A program made the translations under genes and the position numbers. Below, in pieces: positions 34,977-42,557 of a stretch of DNA of 64,000 nucleotides. The DNA comes from Pseudomonadota bacterium (GTDB lineage: Bacteria; Pseudomonadota; Alphaproteobacteria; Rhizobiales; Aestuariivirgaceae): contig JAIUNJ010000001.1 of NCBI GenBank assembly GCA_020161855.1, positions 186,001 to 250,000 of the forward strand, written 5' to 3'. Numbering within the stretch: position 1 is the stretch's first letter; each line of letters starts with the position of its first letter. The notes under the pieces were generated by a model. The model was not told the origin of the DNA. It did no database searches and was given only the letters and a program-made list of their open reading frames with translations.

Positions 34977-36253
34977 ACCGTGCCGTCGCGCAGGGCGACG
35001 AAATAGTCATCACCACCCACCTGCCCGCCCTTCATGGCGATCTCCAGGCCATTGAGCGGCGGGTGCGCGGAAGAGGCCGTGCACAGCGGTGAACCCGGTG
35101 TGGCGGGCAAGGGCCTGCGTGTGGTCAGAGCGAAGATGTCGAGCTGTCCGAGGGCATGGCTTGATGTGTCACCGCCCGCGATGATGGCGCGGCGCAAGCC
35201 GGTTTCGGCGAGCACGGCTTTCAACACACGTCCCAGGCCTTCGCCGATATTGCGCCGTCCATCCGTTTGCTGATCGACTTTCGCGCCTTCGTCGCTTGCC
35301 GCGCCCAGCGCAGTATGCACAAGCGGGCTCTTGCCGCTGCCGAGAACCCGCAGCGCACTGGCGACAGTTTCCGCGATGACAGAAGGTGCGCCTCGCGCCA
35401 GCGCCACGGCCGAAACGGGCACCGCTTCGAAACCCTGTTCCAATGCGAAACGAATCTGCCGCGCTGTTGTCGGGGAAACGCTGCCCGAAACGACGATGGT
35501 CTGGGCCTGGCGGGCCACCGCATCAAAGCTGGCATTGCCCGCAATGTCTCCGCGCGCCGCCAGCGCCTTCACCAGCGCGTATTCAACACCCGACGAGCCG
35601 ACGACAAAGGGCGCGGCATAAGCGGGAAGTGCCAGCAGTCTCTCGCCTGCCATCATCTGCGTCGCAGCATCGAAGACATCGAGCAGGCCGATGCCCTCGT
35701 GCGGCCAGGCGGCATCGGCTAGCACCGTTTTCATCGCTGTCTGCCGTGCCAGATGCAGGCGCAGGTCGGCTTCGGCCATTGGCGTCACCGGATGACGTGA
35801 CATTACGGGATGGCGATCAATGCGGTAGGTCTCGCCGCGATAGCCCGCGAAGAGATTGGCGGCGAAGGTGTAGCGCTTCAGCTGTGGCGCACCGACGATG
35901 AGCGGCACGCATTTCTGGCCGAAGACGCCGGCGCCAAGTTCCGTTGCCGCGCCGATGCTGCCGGTCGTGGGGCTTGAATCGAAGGTCGAGCAGACCTTGT
36001 AGTGGCAGAAGCGCGCGGCCAGCGCTTTCAGCCAACGGAACACCGGCGGCAGGTTCTGCGCCATCCATTGCGGGTTTTCGCTGCGGCTGGTGCCCGCCAC
36101 GCCGAAAGCCTGATAGGCGGCAAAGGGCGCAAACTCCTCGGCACTTGGCAGGCGCGTGAAAAGCACCGTGCTCACGCCATGGCTCGCCAGAGCCTCCATG
36201 ACATCGGTGGAGCCGGTAAAGTCATCGCCGTAGTAGGAAATGAGGCGGCTCAT
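34973..36253 (-). CDS. oiaK: DUF1537-family kinase, probable 3-oxo-isoapionate kinase
   Basis: A 426-residue four-carbon acid sugar kinase. Marks are YYGDDFTGSTDVMEAL, KVCSTFDSSPTTGSIG, VVSGSVSPTTARQI and AIIAGGDTSSHALGQL. Its ATG overlaps the stop of the RuBisCO-like gene by 4 bp, so it is coupled to that enzyme. In the described apiose pathway OiaK phosphorylates 3-oxo-isoapionate to the 4-phosphate, the substrate of the RuBisCO-like protein. The coupling makes this gene the better OiaK candidate of the two kinases in the locus. Confidence 0.7.
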   Translation of the reverse strand: MSRLISYYGDDFTGSTDVMEALASHGVSTVLFTRLPSAEEFAPFAAYQAFGVAGTSRSENPQWMAQNLPPVFRWLKALAARFCHYKVCSTFDSSPTTGSIGAATELGAGVFGQKCVPLIVGAPQLKRYTFAANLFAGYRGETYRIDRHPVMSRHPVTPMAEADLRLHLARQTAMKTVLADAAWPHEGIGLLDVFDAATQMMAGERLLALPAYAAPFVVGSSGVEYALVKALAARGDIAGNASFDAVARQAQTIVVSGSVSPTTARQIRFALEQGFEAVPVSAVALARGAPSVIAETVASALRVLGSGKSPLVHTALGAASDEGAKVDQQTDGRRNIGEGLGRVLKAVLAETGLRRAIIAGGDTSSHALGQLDIFALTTRRPLPATPGSPLCTASSAHPPLNGLEIAMKGGQVGGDDYFVALRDGTV

Positions 36254-37518
36254 GCACCCTTCCCGCCAGAGAAGGTGGCGATGGATTGTGCCAATTCCTT
36301 GTGGTCCTTGGCGTAAGTCTCCAGCGGAATGCCGGCCACGGCCGCTTCCCAGGCCTGGCGCACAGCCCTCACGCCAGCGCCCGCCCCACCGGGATGCGAG
36401 ACGATGCCGCCGCCACAGAGATACATGAGGTCGAGCGTGCGGCCTGTCTTCTCATAGGTCTCGGGCGCCTGCCCGCCCCATTGGCCGGAACCCGCAACAG
36501 GCAGCGGGCAATCTTTCGCATCGAAGAGCGGGGCTGCCAGCGCCTTGAAGGAGCTGACGAAGCTCTCATCCGGCTCCCAGTATTTCACACGGATGCCGTT
36601 GATCTGGAACTGGTCGACGCCGAGAAGCCGCCAGAACTGCTGCCAGACCCTGAAATCCATGCCGAGGCCGGGGTGGCGCGTGAGGATGTCCCAGCCGTTG
36701 CGATGGGCATGCAGCACCAGCGCCGAACGGCGGCGCAGGAAAGCAAAGGCTCCGAAGCCGATCGAGTTGATGTTGATGACGGCGCAATTGCCGCCATGTT
36801 TCACCACGATATCGTGATTGCGCATCATCTCGTCCGGATCAGTGGCCGAGATGCCCCAAGCATACATGACCTTGCGACCGGTCTTCTGCTCGCGCTCAAG
36901 GATCGTCGGCATGATCGCCTTCACGCGTGCTTCCAGCGGCGAATAGACGGGCGACATGAGCTTCTCGTCGTCCTTGACGAAATCTACATCGGCCTCGATC
37001 ACGTCCTTCACGAGGGCTGCCGTCTCGGGCGGGCGCAGACCCAGCGCCGGCTTGATGATGGTGCCGATGATGGGGCGCCCGGCAACACCTGTCAGGCGGC
37101 GCGTGCCGGGAATGCCGAATTGCGGTCCGGGCCAGGCCCGGCCGAATTCCTCGGGCAGCTTCATGTCAATGATGCGGATGCCGGTGAACCCCTTGATCGA
37201 ATAGACCCCGCCGATGGCGATGGTCATCAGGGCCGCAAGATCGGTGCCGATGGCCTCGAAGGGAAAGGCGATATCGGCCTCGGCCCGGTTGAAGGGGCCC
37301 GCCTCAGCGCTGGGGAAGGAAGGAACGGCCAGCGGCGGCAGCGGCCTCAGGGCCACAACCCGCGCCGCCACGCGGTTCTTCAGTTCCTCGGTCTCCCCCG
37401 GAACGGCCACGAAGGTGCCGGTCGACTGGTCGCTGGCAATCTTGGCGGCAAGCTTTTCCGGGTGTCCCACTGTCTCGATCAGATAGGTCAGGGTGACGAA
37501 GGACTGGGCTTTTGTCAT
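36250..37518 (-). CDS. RuBisCO-like protein (form IV), 3-oxo-isoapionate-4-phosphate decarboxylase or transcarboxylase/hydrolase
   Basis: A 422-residue RuBisCO large-chain homologue. By eye alignment Lys156 (IIKPALGL) matches Lys175 of spinach RuBisCO; Lys182-Asp-Asp184-Glu185 (VDFVKDDEKL) keeps the carbamylated lysine and the magnesium ligands; His272-Arg273 (LHAHRNG) matches His294-Arg295. In loop 6, DQFQINGIRVK keeps a lysine (312) but has glutamines where RuBisCO has His325 and His327. In apiose catabolism two such proteins are known, a decarboxylase (OiaX) and a transcarboxylase/hydrolase (OiaT); I cannot tell which this is. It is divergent from the GntR gene at 37572. Confidence 0.85.
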   Translation of the reverse strand: MTKAQSFVTLTYLIETVGHPEKLAAKIASDQSTGTFVAVPGETEELKNRVAARVVALRPLPPLAVPSFPSAEAGPFNRAEADIAFPFEAIGTDLAALMTIAIGGVYSIKGFTGIRIIDMKLPEEFGRAWPGPQFGIPGTRRLTGVAGRPIIGTIIKPALGLRPPETAALVKDVIEADVDFVKDDEKLMSPVYSPLEARVKAIMPTILEREQKTGRKVMYAWGISATDPDEMMRNHDIVVKHGGNCAVININSIGFGAFAFLRRRSALVLHAHRNGWDILTRHPGLGMDFRVWQQFWRLLGVDQFQINGIRVKYWEPDESFVSSFKALAAPLFDAKDCPLPVAGSGQWGGQAPETYEKTGRTLDLMYLCGGGIVSHPGGAGAGVRAVRQAWEAAVAGIPLETYAKDHKELAQSIATFSGGKGA

Positions 37519-37571
37519 GACGCGGGGCTGCTATGATGAAGAGGTCTTTTGCCAAGGAGCGCCAGGACAGC

Positions 37572-38291
37572 ATGGACAGGTCGGAACATATTTCCAAGCG
37601 CAAGCTTTCGGATGAGGTGTTTGAACGGCTCAAGCACATGATTGTCGAGGGCGCCATGCAGCCCGGCAGCCTGATGCCATCCGAGCGGGAGCTGATGACG
37701 CGCTTCGGTGTCGGACGCCCGGCCATCCGCGAGGCCATGCAGCAGCTCTCCAGCATCGGCCTCATCGAGATCAATCACGGTGAGCGGGCCCGTGTGCTGC
37801 AGCTGACGCCACAGTCGCTGATGCGGCAGGTGGACCAGGCGGCGCAGATCATGCTGTCGCTCTCCGCCGATTCTCTCGAACACCTGAAGACGGCGCGCAT
37901 CTTTTTCGAACGCGGCATGGCGCGGGAGGCCGCCCTGAAATGCACCGGACAGGATCTTGAGCGCCTGCGCGCCACGCTGGAAGAACAGCGCAAGGCCCTG
38001 GGTGATGCCGACAGCTTCATCGCCTCCGACATGCGCTTCCACACGCAGATCGCCGCCATCTCGGGCAATCCGATCTTTTCGGCGGTGAGCGAGGCCATGC
38101 TGGGCTGGCTCAAGGCCTATCGCGGCGAGATGCTGATCTGGGCCGGCATGGAAAAATACACGCTGGCCGAACACGAGGAAATCATCTCGCATCTTGCGAC
38201 CAATGATCCCGATGCAGCCGAGGCGGCCATGGTCAGGCATCTGGAGCGCTCGCGGTCGCTTTACGTGTCAAACCGCCAGGGGCCGGGCTAG
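37572..38291 (+). CDS. GntR-family transcriptional regulator, NanR-like
   Basis: About 239 residues from ATG 37572 (MDRSEHISKRKLSDEVF). An ATG at 37533 is possible but would leave only 14 bp to the divergent RuBisCO-like start, too little for a promoter. The winged helix reads LMPSERELMTRFGVGRPAIREAMQQL; the FCD domain has DMRFHTQIAAISGNPIF and AEHEEIISHL. It sits in the middle of the apiose genes and is a good candidate for their local repressor, alongside the GntR at 24533. Its stop shares CTAG with that of the Gfo/Idh gene. Confidence 0.88.
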   Translation: MDRSEHISKRKLSDEVFERLKHMIVEGAMQPGSLMPSERELMTRFGVGRPAIREAMQQLSSIGLIEINHGERARVLQLTPQSLMRQVDQAAQIMLSLSADSLEHLKTARIFFERGMAREAALKCTGQDLERLRATLEEQRKALGDADSFIASDMRFHTQIAAISGNPIFSAVSEAMLGWLKAYRGEMLIWAGMEKYTLAEHEEIISHLATNDPDAAEAAMVRHLERSRSLYVSNRQGPG

Positions 38292-39322
38292 GCCAGCAGA
38301 CCGGCAAGCGGCACGGTGCGCCCGCTGCTCGCCGATTGATAGACAGCTTCCACCAGCGCGAAGGTCTGCAGGTAGTCGCGCCCTGATGTCTGCGGTTCCG
38401 TGCCGTTCTTCAGGCAATCGACCCAGTGCTGTTGGATGAGCGAGACGCTTTCCTGCACATTGTGCCAGGGGCGCGTGGCCCAGGGCAGGAGCGGCGGCGA
38501 AACATCAAGATTGCGGCTCTTGCCACCAGCCGTCACCGACAGTTGGTAATTTGCACCGAGGCGGAGGGCGCCCTTCGTGCCGTCGATCTCGACCAGCGTC
38601 TGCGGGAAGAGATCATCCTCAGCCGGCGAGAAGTAGGAGCAGTCGACAATCGAGGCAACACCATCGCCATGGTCAAGCAAGGCGGTGGCGACATCCTCGC
38701 CCTTGACCCTGGGGTTCACCCGCTTGATCCGTGCACTGACGTTCAAGGCATCGCCAAAGAGGAAGCGCGCCACATCGAGCACATGGACACCGAGATCCTC
38801 GACGATGAAGCGCTCACCCTCCGCCAGATAGGGCTGGCCCGCGAAGATATCATAGGCCGTGCGGAAGGAGACCCGCCCCCAGGCGGGCGTGCCGATCTCA
38901 CCGGCATCGACAATCTCCTTCACCTTCAGGATCGGCGATTGCCAGCGGAAGTTTTCATGCACCATCAGCGGCACACCGGCCTTGGCACAGGCATCGACCA
39001 TGGCCTTGGCGTCGGCAAGATTGCTGGCGAAGGGCTTCTGGCAGATCACCGCCACGCCGTGGCGCGCCGCCAGTTCCACAAGGGCACGATGGCTCGGCAC
39101 GGTGGTGGCGATGTCGACGAAATCCGGCTTTTCCTTGCGCAGCATCTCCTCGGCATCGTCATAACGCTTGGCGATGCCGAACTGGTCACCGGCAATCTTC
39201 AGGCGCTCCGGATTCTTGTCGCAGATGGCAACGATCTCCGCTCCCTTTGCATCGCGCCAGCCATGCAGGTGGTTCATCGCGAAGAAACCGCAACCGATGA
39301 GTACGCCCCGTAGTGTGGTCAT
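38288..39322 (-). CDS. apsD: Gfo/Idh/MocA oxidoreductase, probable D-apiose dehydrogenase
   Basis: A 344-residue NAD(P)-dependent sugar dehydrogenase. It has the Rossmann start RGVLIGCGFFAMNHLHGW, the family lysine in CQKPFASNLADA and a C-terminal sheet domain with FIVEDLGVHVLDVARF. In the described apiose pathway a Gfo/Idh member oxidises D-apiose to apionolactone, which the ApnL-type lactonase then opens. Position next to the ApnO-like gene and opposite the RuBisCO-like gene supports this role. Confidence 0.68.
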   Translation of the reverse strand: MTTLRGVLIGCGFFAMNHLHGWRDAKGAEIVAICDKNPERLKIAGDQFGIAKRYDDAEEMLRKEKPDFVDIATTVPSHRALVELAARHGVAVICQKPFASNLADAKAMVDACAKAGVPLMVHENFRWQSPILKVKEIVDAGEIGTPAWGRVSFRTAYDIFAGQPYLAEGERFIVEDLGVHVLDVARFLFGDALNVSARIKRVNPRVKGEDVATALLDHGDGVASIVDCSYFSPAEDDLFPQTLVEIDGTKGALRLGANYQLSVTAGGKSRNLDVSPPLLPWATRPWHNVQESVSLIQQHWVDCLKNGTEPQTSGRDYLQTFALVEAVYQSASSGRTVPLAGLLA

Positions 39323-39330
39323 GTTATGCC

Positions 39331-40158
39331 TCAGGTGATCCGCTTGATGCTGGCGGCGATTTCATCGGTCTCGAAGACCTTCTTCCAATCATCGCGCATC
39401 AGCATGGGTTTGCCGAATTGAATAGCCTTGTTGCAGGCATCGGAGAAGACGCCGGGCTGTTCCTTGAAGATCACGGCGCCAAGAATGTTCATGTGGCCGA
39501 GCAGAAAATCGCGGGCCGCCTCGAGCGGCACGCCGCGCGCCACCACTTCGTCCATGGCTTCGCGCATGACATCGAGCAGCGAGGCGACAACGGTTTCGGC
39601 GAGGCCGGGTTCGAGAAGTGCGATCTGGTCGACGGTCAGGCGATGCGAGCGCATGACGGGCGCCCAGATGGTCTTTGCCACGGCCTCGCCGCGGGCATAG
39701 TCCGATTCCGGTCCCTGCATCAGGGCGCAGACGATGGCCTGCTTGGCGGCAACACCGCCGAAGCGGTCGAGCTTCGCTGCCATCTCGGTCTCGTCGTTGA
39801 AGATCGGCGGATGGCAGGGATGGGTGATGAAATAGGTAATGTCCTTGCGCTCCGGCAGGTGCCCGGCATAGGGCGCCGCGGCATCGAGGATCACCACCAT
39901 GGCGCCTGGCTTGAGCTTGCTGACAATGCCGTGGGCAACCTTGCCGATCACCGTATCGGGAACGGCGAGGACAACGATGTCGGCACCCTGGATGGCGGTA
40001 TCGCCGTCGACGGCGGTCCAGCCAAGCTCATCCTTCACGCGCTGGGCACCGGCCGGGCTCAGTTCCACGGCGGCCACGTCATAGGTGGAGGCCTTGAGGT
40101 TGCGGCCAAGCCGCATGCCCATCTTGCCACCAGCGCCAAACAAAGCGAGTTTCGTCAT
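39331..40158 (-). CDS. apnO: D-apionate oxidoisomerase-like NAD-binding protein
   Basis: A 275-residue protein starting at MTKLALFGAGGKMGMRLGRN (ATG 40158 with GGGAGGG upstream; a longer frame lacks such a site). The N-terminal NAD domain (GAGGKMG, VVLAVPDTVIGKVA) is followed by a 6-phosphogluconate-dehydrogenase-like helical C-terminus (LLGHMNILGAVIFKEQPGVFSDA). ApnO in the apiose pathway oxidises and isomerises apionate to 3-oxo-isoapionate. It precedes the dehydrogenase gene by 8 bp, so the two share a transcript driven from the region at 40159-40300. Confidence 0.68.
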   Translation of the reverse strand: MTKLALFGAGGKMGMRLGRNLKASTYDVAAVELSPAGAQRVKDELGWTAVDGDTAIQGADIVVLAVPDTVIGKVAHGIVSKLKPGAMVVILDAAAPYAGHLPERKDITYFITHPCHPPIFNDETEMAAKLDRFGGVAAKQAIVCALMQGPESDYARGEAVAKTIWAPVMRSHRLTVDQIALLEPGLAETVVASLLDVMREAMDEVVARGVPLEAARDFLLGHMNILGAVIFKEQPGVFSDACNKAIQFGKPMLMRDDWKKVFETDEIAASIKRIT

Positions 40159-40197
40159 GAACCCTCCCGACGTTGCTTTCGCCCTCTGTCTCATAAC

Positions 40198-40219
40198 TGG
40201 TATGATGAATCAATCATCA
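40198..40219. promoter_or_regulatory. Candidate operator upstream of the ApnO-like gene
   Basis: TGATGA-ATCAA-TCATCA (40203-40219) is a perfect inverted repeat with a 5-base centre, directly preceded by TGGTA. The 9-mer CTGGTATGA starting at 40197 is also found at 24513, in front of the GntR gene at 24533. A shared regulator for both ends of the apiose locus would explain this. Confidence 0.5.
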
Positions 40220-40271
40220 CGTTGGAGCCACGGGAAAGAGGTCTGCGTCCCCCATGCTTGCATCGAGCAAG

Positions 40272-40299
40272 ATCATATCTTAGGACTATACACTTTAAA
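40272..40299 (-). promoter_or_regulatory. Candidate sigma-70-type promoter for the ApnO-like operon
   Basis: On the minus strand TTTAAA (40299-40294) and TATGAT (40277-40272) are 16 bases apart, near consensus for -35 and -10 boxes. Transcription would begin near 40265, upstream of the palindrome at 40203-40219, which would then lie in the leader. Confidence 0.35.
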
Positions 40300-40454
40300 T
40301 AGGCCTTTAAATCACCTCAGGGGGCCGCAGGGCGCGATTCAGGGGTTGCCCGCTAGGGGGATAGCGGACAATGATAAAATTCTCTGTATAGGCTTCTATG
40401 GCTCAGGAAACGGCTATTCCCGTTTTGGTTGTTAACCTCGAGTTCCCGCGCCCT

Positions 40455-41147
40455 TTAGTAGGTGGCGCGACCACCGGAGATGTCGAACACGGCGCCTGTC
40501 GAGAAGGAGCATTCCTCGCTCGCCAGCCAGCAGATGAGGCTGGCATTCTCATCGACCGTGCCGAAGCGGCCCTTGGGGATCTTCGACAGCATGAAGTCGA
40601 TGTGGCTCTGCGGCATCTGGTCGAAGATCGGGGTGCGCACCGCGGCGGGCGTCACCGCATTGACCGTGATGTTGGTCTTGGCCAGTTCCTTGGCCAGCGA
40701 CTTGGTGAAGCCGATGACGGCGGCCTTGGAAGCCGAATAGGCCGAAGCATTGGGGTTGCCTTCCTTGCCGGCGATCGAGGCGATGTTGACGATGCGGCCG
40801 TAGTTCTGCGCGATCATGTGCGGGATGACCGAGCGGTTGGTGAAGAATGTGCCGTTGAGATTGACGGCGATGGTCTGCATCCAGCCATCGATAGGAAAGC
40901 CATCGACCGGCACGGTGGGGCCGGTGACGCCGGCACTGTTCACCAGGATGTCGATGCCGCCGATCTGGCGGATGGTTTCGGCCACGGCATTTTCAACCGA
41001 GGCCAGATTCGAGATGTCGGTCTTGATGCCGCCATTGGTATCCCACACGGCAACCTTGCCACCCTCCGCGGTGATCCGCTTGGCCACGGCCTCGCCAATG
41101 CCGGAAAGGCCTCCCGTGACAACAGCACGGCGTCCCTGAAATCTCAT
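40455..41147 (-). CDS. Short-chain dehydrogenase/reductase (SDR)
   Basis: A 230-residue classical SDR. The cofactor loop is TGGLSGIGEAVAKR, NSAG follows, and the active site shows Ser in NIASIAG and Tyr-Lys in YSASKAA. It is the last gene of the two-ATPase importer operon, 10 bp after the PfkB kinase gene. It likely oxidises a polyol or sugar to a ketose or lactone before or after phosphorylation; the substrate is not readable. Confidence 0.9.
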   Translation of the reverse strand: MRFQGRRAVVTGGLSGIGEAVAKRITAEGGKVAVWDTNGGIKTDISNLASVENAVAETIRQIGGIDILVNSAGVTGPTVPVDGFPIDGWMQTIAVNLNGTFFTNRSVIPHMIAQNYGRIVNIASIAGKEGNPNASAYSASKAAVIGFTKSLAKELAKTNITVNAVTPAAVRTPIFDQMPQSHIDFMLSKIPKGRFGTVDENASLICWLASEECSFSTGAVFDISGGRATY

Positions 41148-41157
41148 GATCGCACCT

Positions 41158-42099
41158 TCATTTCATCTTCCATGTCTTCATGGCAGCGAGCGTCTTCTCA
41201 AACGACTCGATGCCTGCATCCGATCCAAGCCCGGTGGCGACAAGGCCCGCCGCAGCCTGGGCGAAGCGCAGCGCCGTCTCCACATCCATCTTGTGATGCA
41301 GGGCCGCAATCATGCCGGCATCAAAGGCATCGCCGCAGCCCGTCGTATCCACCACCTTGATGTCATAGGCCAGCGCAGTGATGCGCGTGCCATCCCTGTG
41401 GGCATAATAGGCGCCATCGCCACCTAGCGTGAACACACAGCAGGCCGCGCCCTTGTCGAGATAGAAGCGGGCGCAATCTTCCGGCGTCGCCTGCCCCGAC
41501 ATGTCCTTTGCCTCTTCGATCGAAGGCATGAAGTAGTCGATACAGGGCAGGAGCGGCATGACGATCTTCGCCGTTTCGGCATTGGCGGCGATCAGGTCAA
41601 AGGTGACGGTGCGCCCGCGCTTCTTCGCTTCCTTCAGAAGGGTTAGGCTTGCCGGGCCATCGAGCTTGCGCAGCAGGCCCGTGCCGCCGAGGTGAATGAT
41701 CGGCGCATCGAAGACCTTGTCATAGAGTTCCGGTGGGACATCGAAGTGATCCGAGGCGCCACGCACATGCAGCGCCGGACGCTCGCCATTGGGCCTGACA
41801 TTGAGGATCGTCGCCGAGGTGGGGACGCCCTTGAGCCGCTGCATCGCCGACACATCGATGCCGTGCTTCTGCATGGTGAATAGAACCCAGTCGGCCTTCT
41901 CGTCATCGCCCACGGCACCGACAGCAAGGCTCTTCAGGCCGAGCTTCGCCGTGTCTACAACGGTGCCACCGGCCGTGCCGGCCACCGTGAGGCGGATCTC
42001 CTCGATGAAATCAACACCGCCCCGCTCGGGAATGCGCGTGACCGGACGGCCCAGCACATCGAGAATGTAGAGGCCGATGACGGAGACGTCGTGCCCCAT
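41158..42099 (-). CDS. PfkB-family carbohydrate kinase
   Basis: A 313-residue ribokinase-like enzyme. The N-terminal substrate region has TVAGTAGGTVVDTAKLG and the ATP/anion-hole motif is DTTGCGDAFDAG near the C-terminus, with the catalytic aspartate. It lies 5 bp after the small membrane protein gene in the importer operon, so it phosphorylates the imported sugar, its oxidised product or a nucleoside. The pair with an SDR fits a polyol-to-ketose-to-ketose-phosphate sequence. Confidence 0.9.
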   Translation of the reverse strand: MGHDVSVIGLYILDVLGRPVTRIPERGGVDFIEEIRLTVAGTAGGTVVDTAKLGLKSLAVGAVGDDEKADWVLFTMQKHGIDVSAMQRLKGVPTSATILNVRPNGERPALHVRGASDHFDVPPELYDKVFDAPIIHLGGTGLLRKLDGPASLTLLKEAKKRGRTVTFDLIAANAETAKIVMPLLPCIDYFMPSIEEAKDMSGQATPEDCARFYLDKGAACCVFTLGGDGAYYAHRDGTRITALAYDIKVVDTTGCGDAFDAGMIAALHHKMDVETALRFAQAAAGLVATGLGSDAGIESFEKTLAAMKTWKMK

Positions 42100-42104
42100 G
42101 GGCC

Positions 42105-42557
42105 TCAGGCCTTGTTGCGCGACCGCAGCGTGATGAGGCCGGCGAGAACGGCTGTGATGACGGCAATGGTCCAGGTGAAGGAGTGCAGATACCAGGGCGT
42201 TGCCGCCAGCTGGATCTTGCCGGCCGTGGTGTTCGGATCAGGCGGCTTGAGGAAGAAAATACCGTAGAGCGACGCGGCAAACATGGCGATCAGCAGCGTG
42301 ATGCCGAAGATCATGGCAACGACCATGGCGACAGTGATGATGCTGCGCGTCTGAACGCCGGGCTGCGCCATGGGCAGGAGGTTGTTCACCAGCCCCGCAA
42401 TGACGACCAGGATCGAGCCGATGGTGAAGAGCGCCAGGCTGAACGGCTGGAAGATCATGATCAGGGCGAGGATGCCAAGCCCGATGATCGAATATTCGAG
42501 GCGGAGTGCGCCCTGCTGGGTGATGCCGCCCTTGCCGGAGTCGAGATTGCTGCTCAT
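42105..42557 (-). CDS. Small four-helix integral membrane protein of unknown function
   Basis: A 150-residue protein with about four membrane segments (IIGLGILALIMIF, FTIGSILVVIAGLV, IITVAMVVAMIFGITLLIAMF and FTWTIAVITAVLAGLITL) and short soluble loops. I do not recognise a named family. Its ATG overlaps the ATPase stop by 4 bp, so it is made with the importer. Rhizobial glycerol importers (GlpSTPQV), which also have two ATPases, carry a small DUF2160 membrane protein in the operon; this may be an analogous subunit, but I cannot show homology. Confidence 0.75.
   Translation of the reverse strand: MSSNLDSGKGGITQQGALRLEYSIIGLGILALIMIFQPFSLALFTIGSILVVIAGLVNNLLPMAQPGVQTRSIITVAMVVAMIFGITLLIAMFAASLYGIFFLKPPDPNTTAGKIQLAATPWYLHSFTWTIAVITAVLAGLITLRSRNKA

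Larger units (their letters stand above)
40159..40454. other. 296-bp intergenic region with AT-rich block and inverted repeats
   Basis: No convincing gene is present. The stretch holds a candidate promoter and operator for the ApnO-like gene, two TTTAAA copies around an AGGCC (40294-40311), and a 6-bp inverted repeat CCGCTA/TAGCGG (40350-40355 and 40362-40367). The last might be a weak 3' hairpin for the SDR-ending operon, but no U-run accompanies it. The middle is visibly more AT-rich than its surroundings. Confidence 0.6.

Noticed and set aside
40350-40367. CCGCTA/TAGCGG inverted repeat as a terminator for the SDR operon
   Set aside because: The stem is only 6 bp and no U-run follows on the minus strand, so I only noted it inside the intergenic entry.
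40398-41360. 320-codon plus-strand frame beginning in the 40.2-40.4 kb intergenic region
   Set aside because: It runs antisense to the SDR, whose YSASK and NSAG motifs are unmistakable. No ribosome site or domain supports it.
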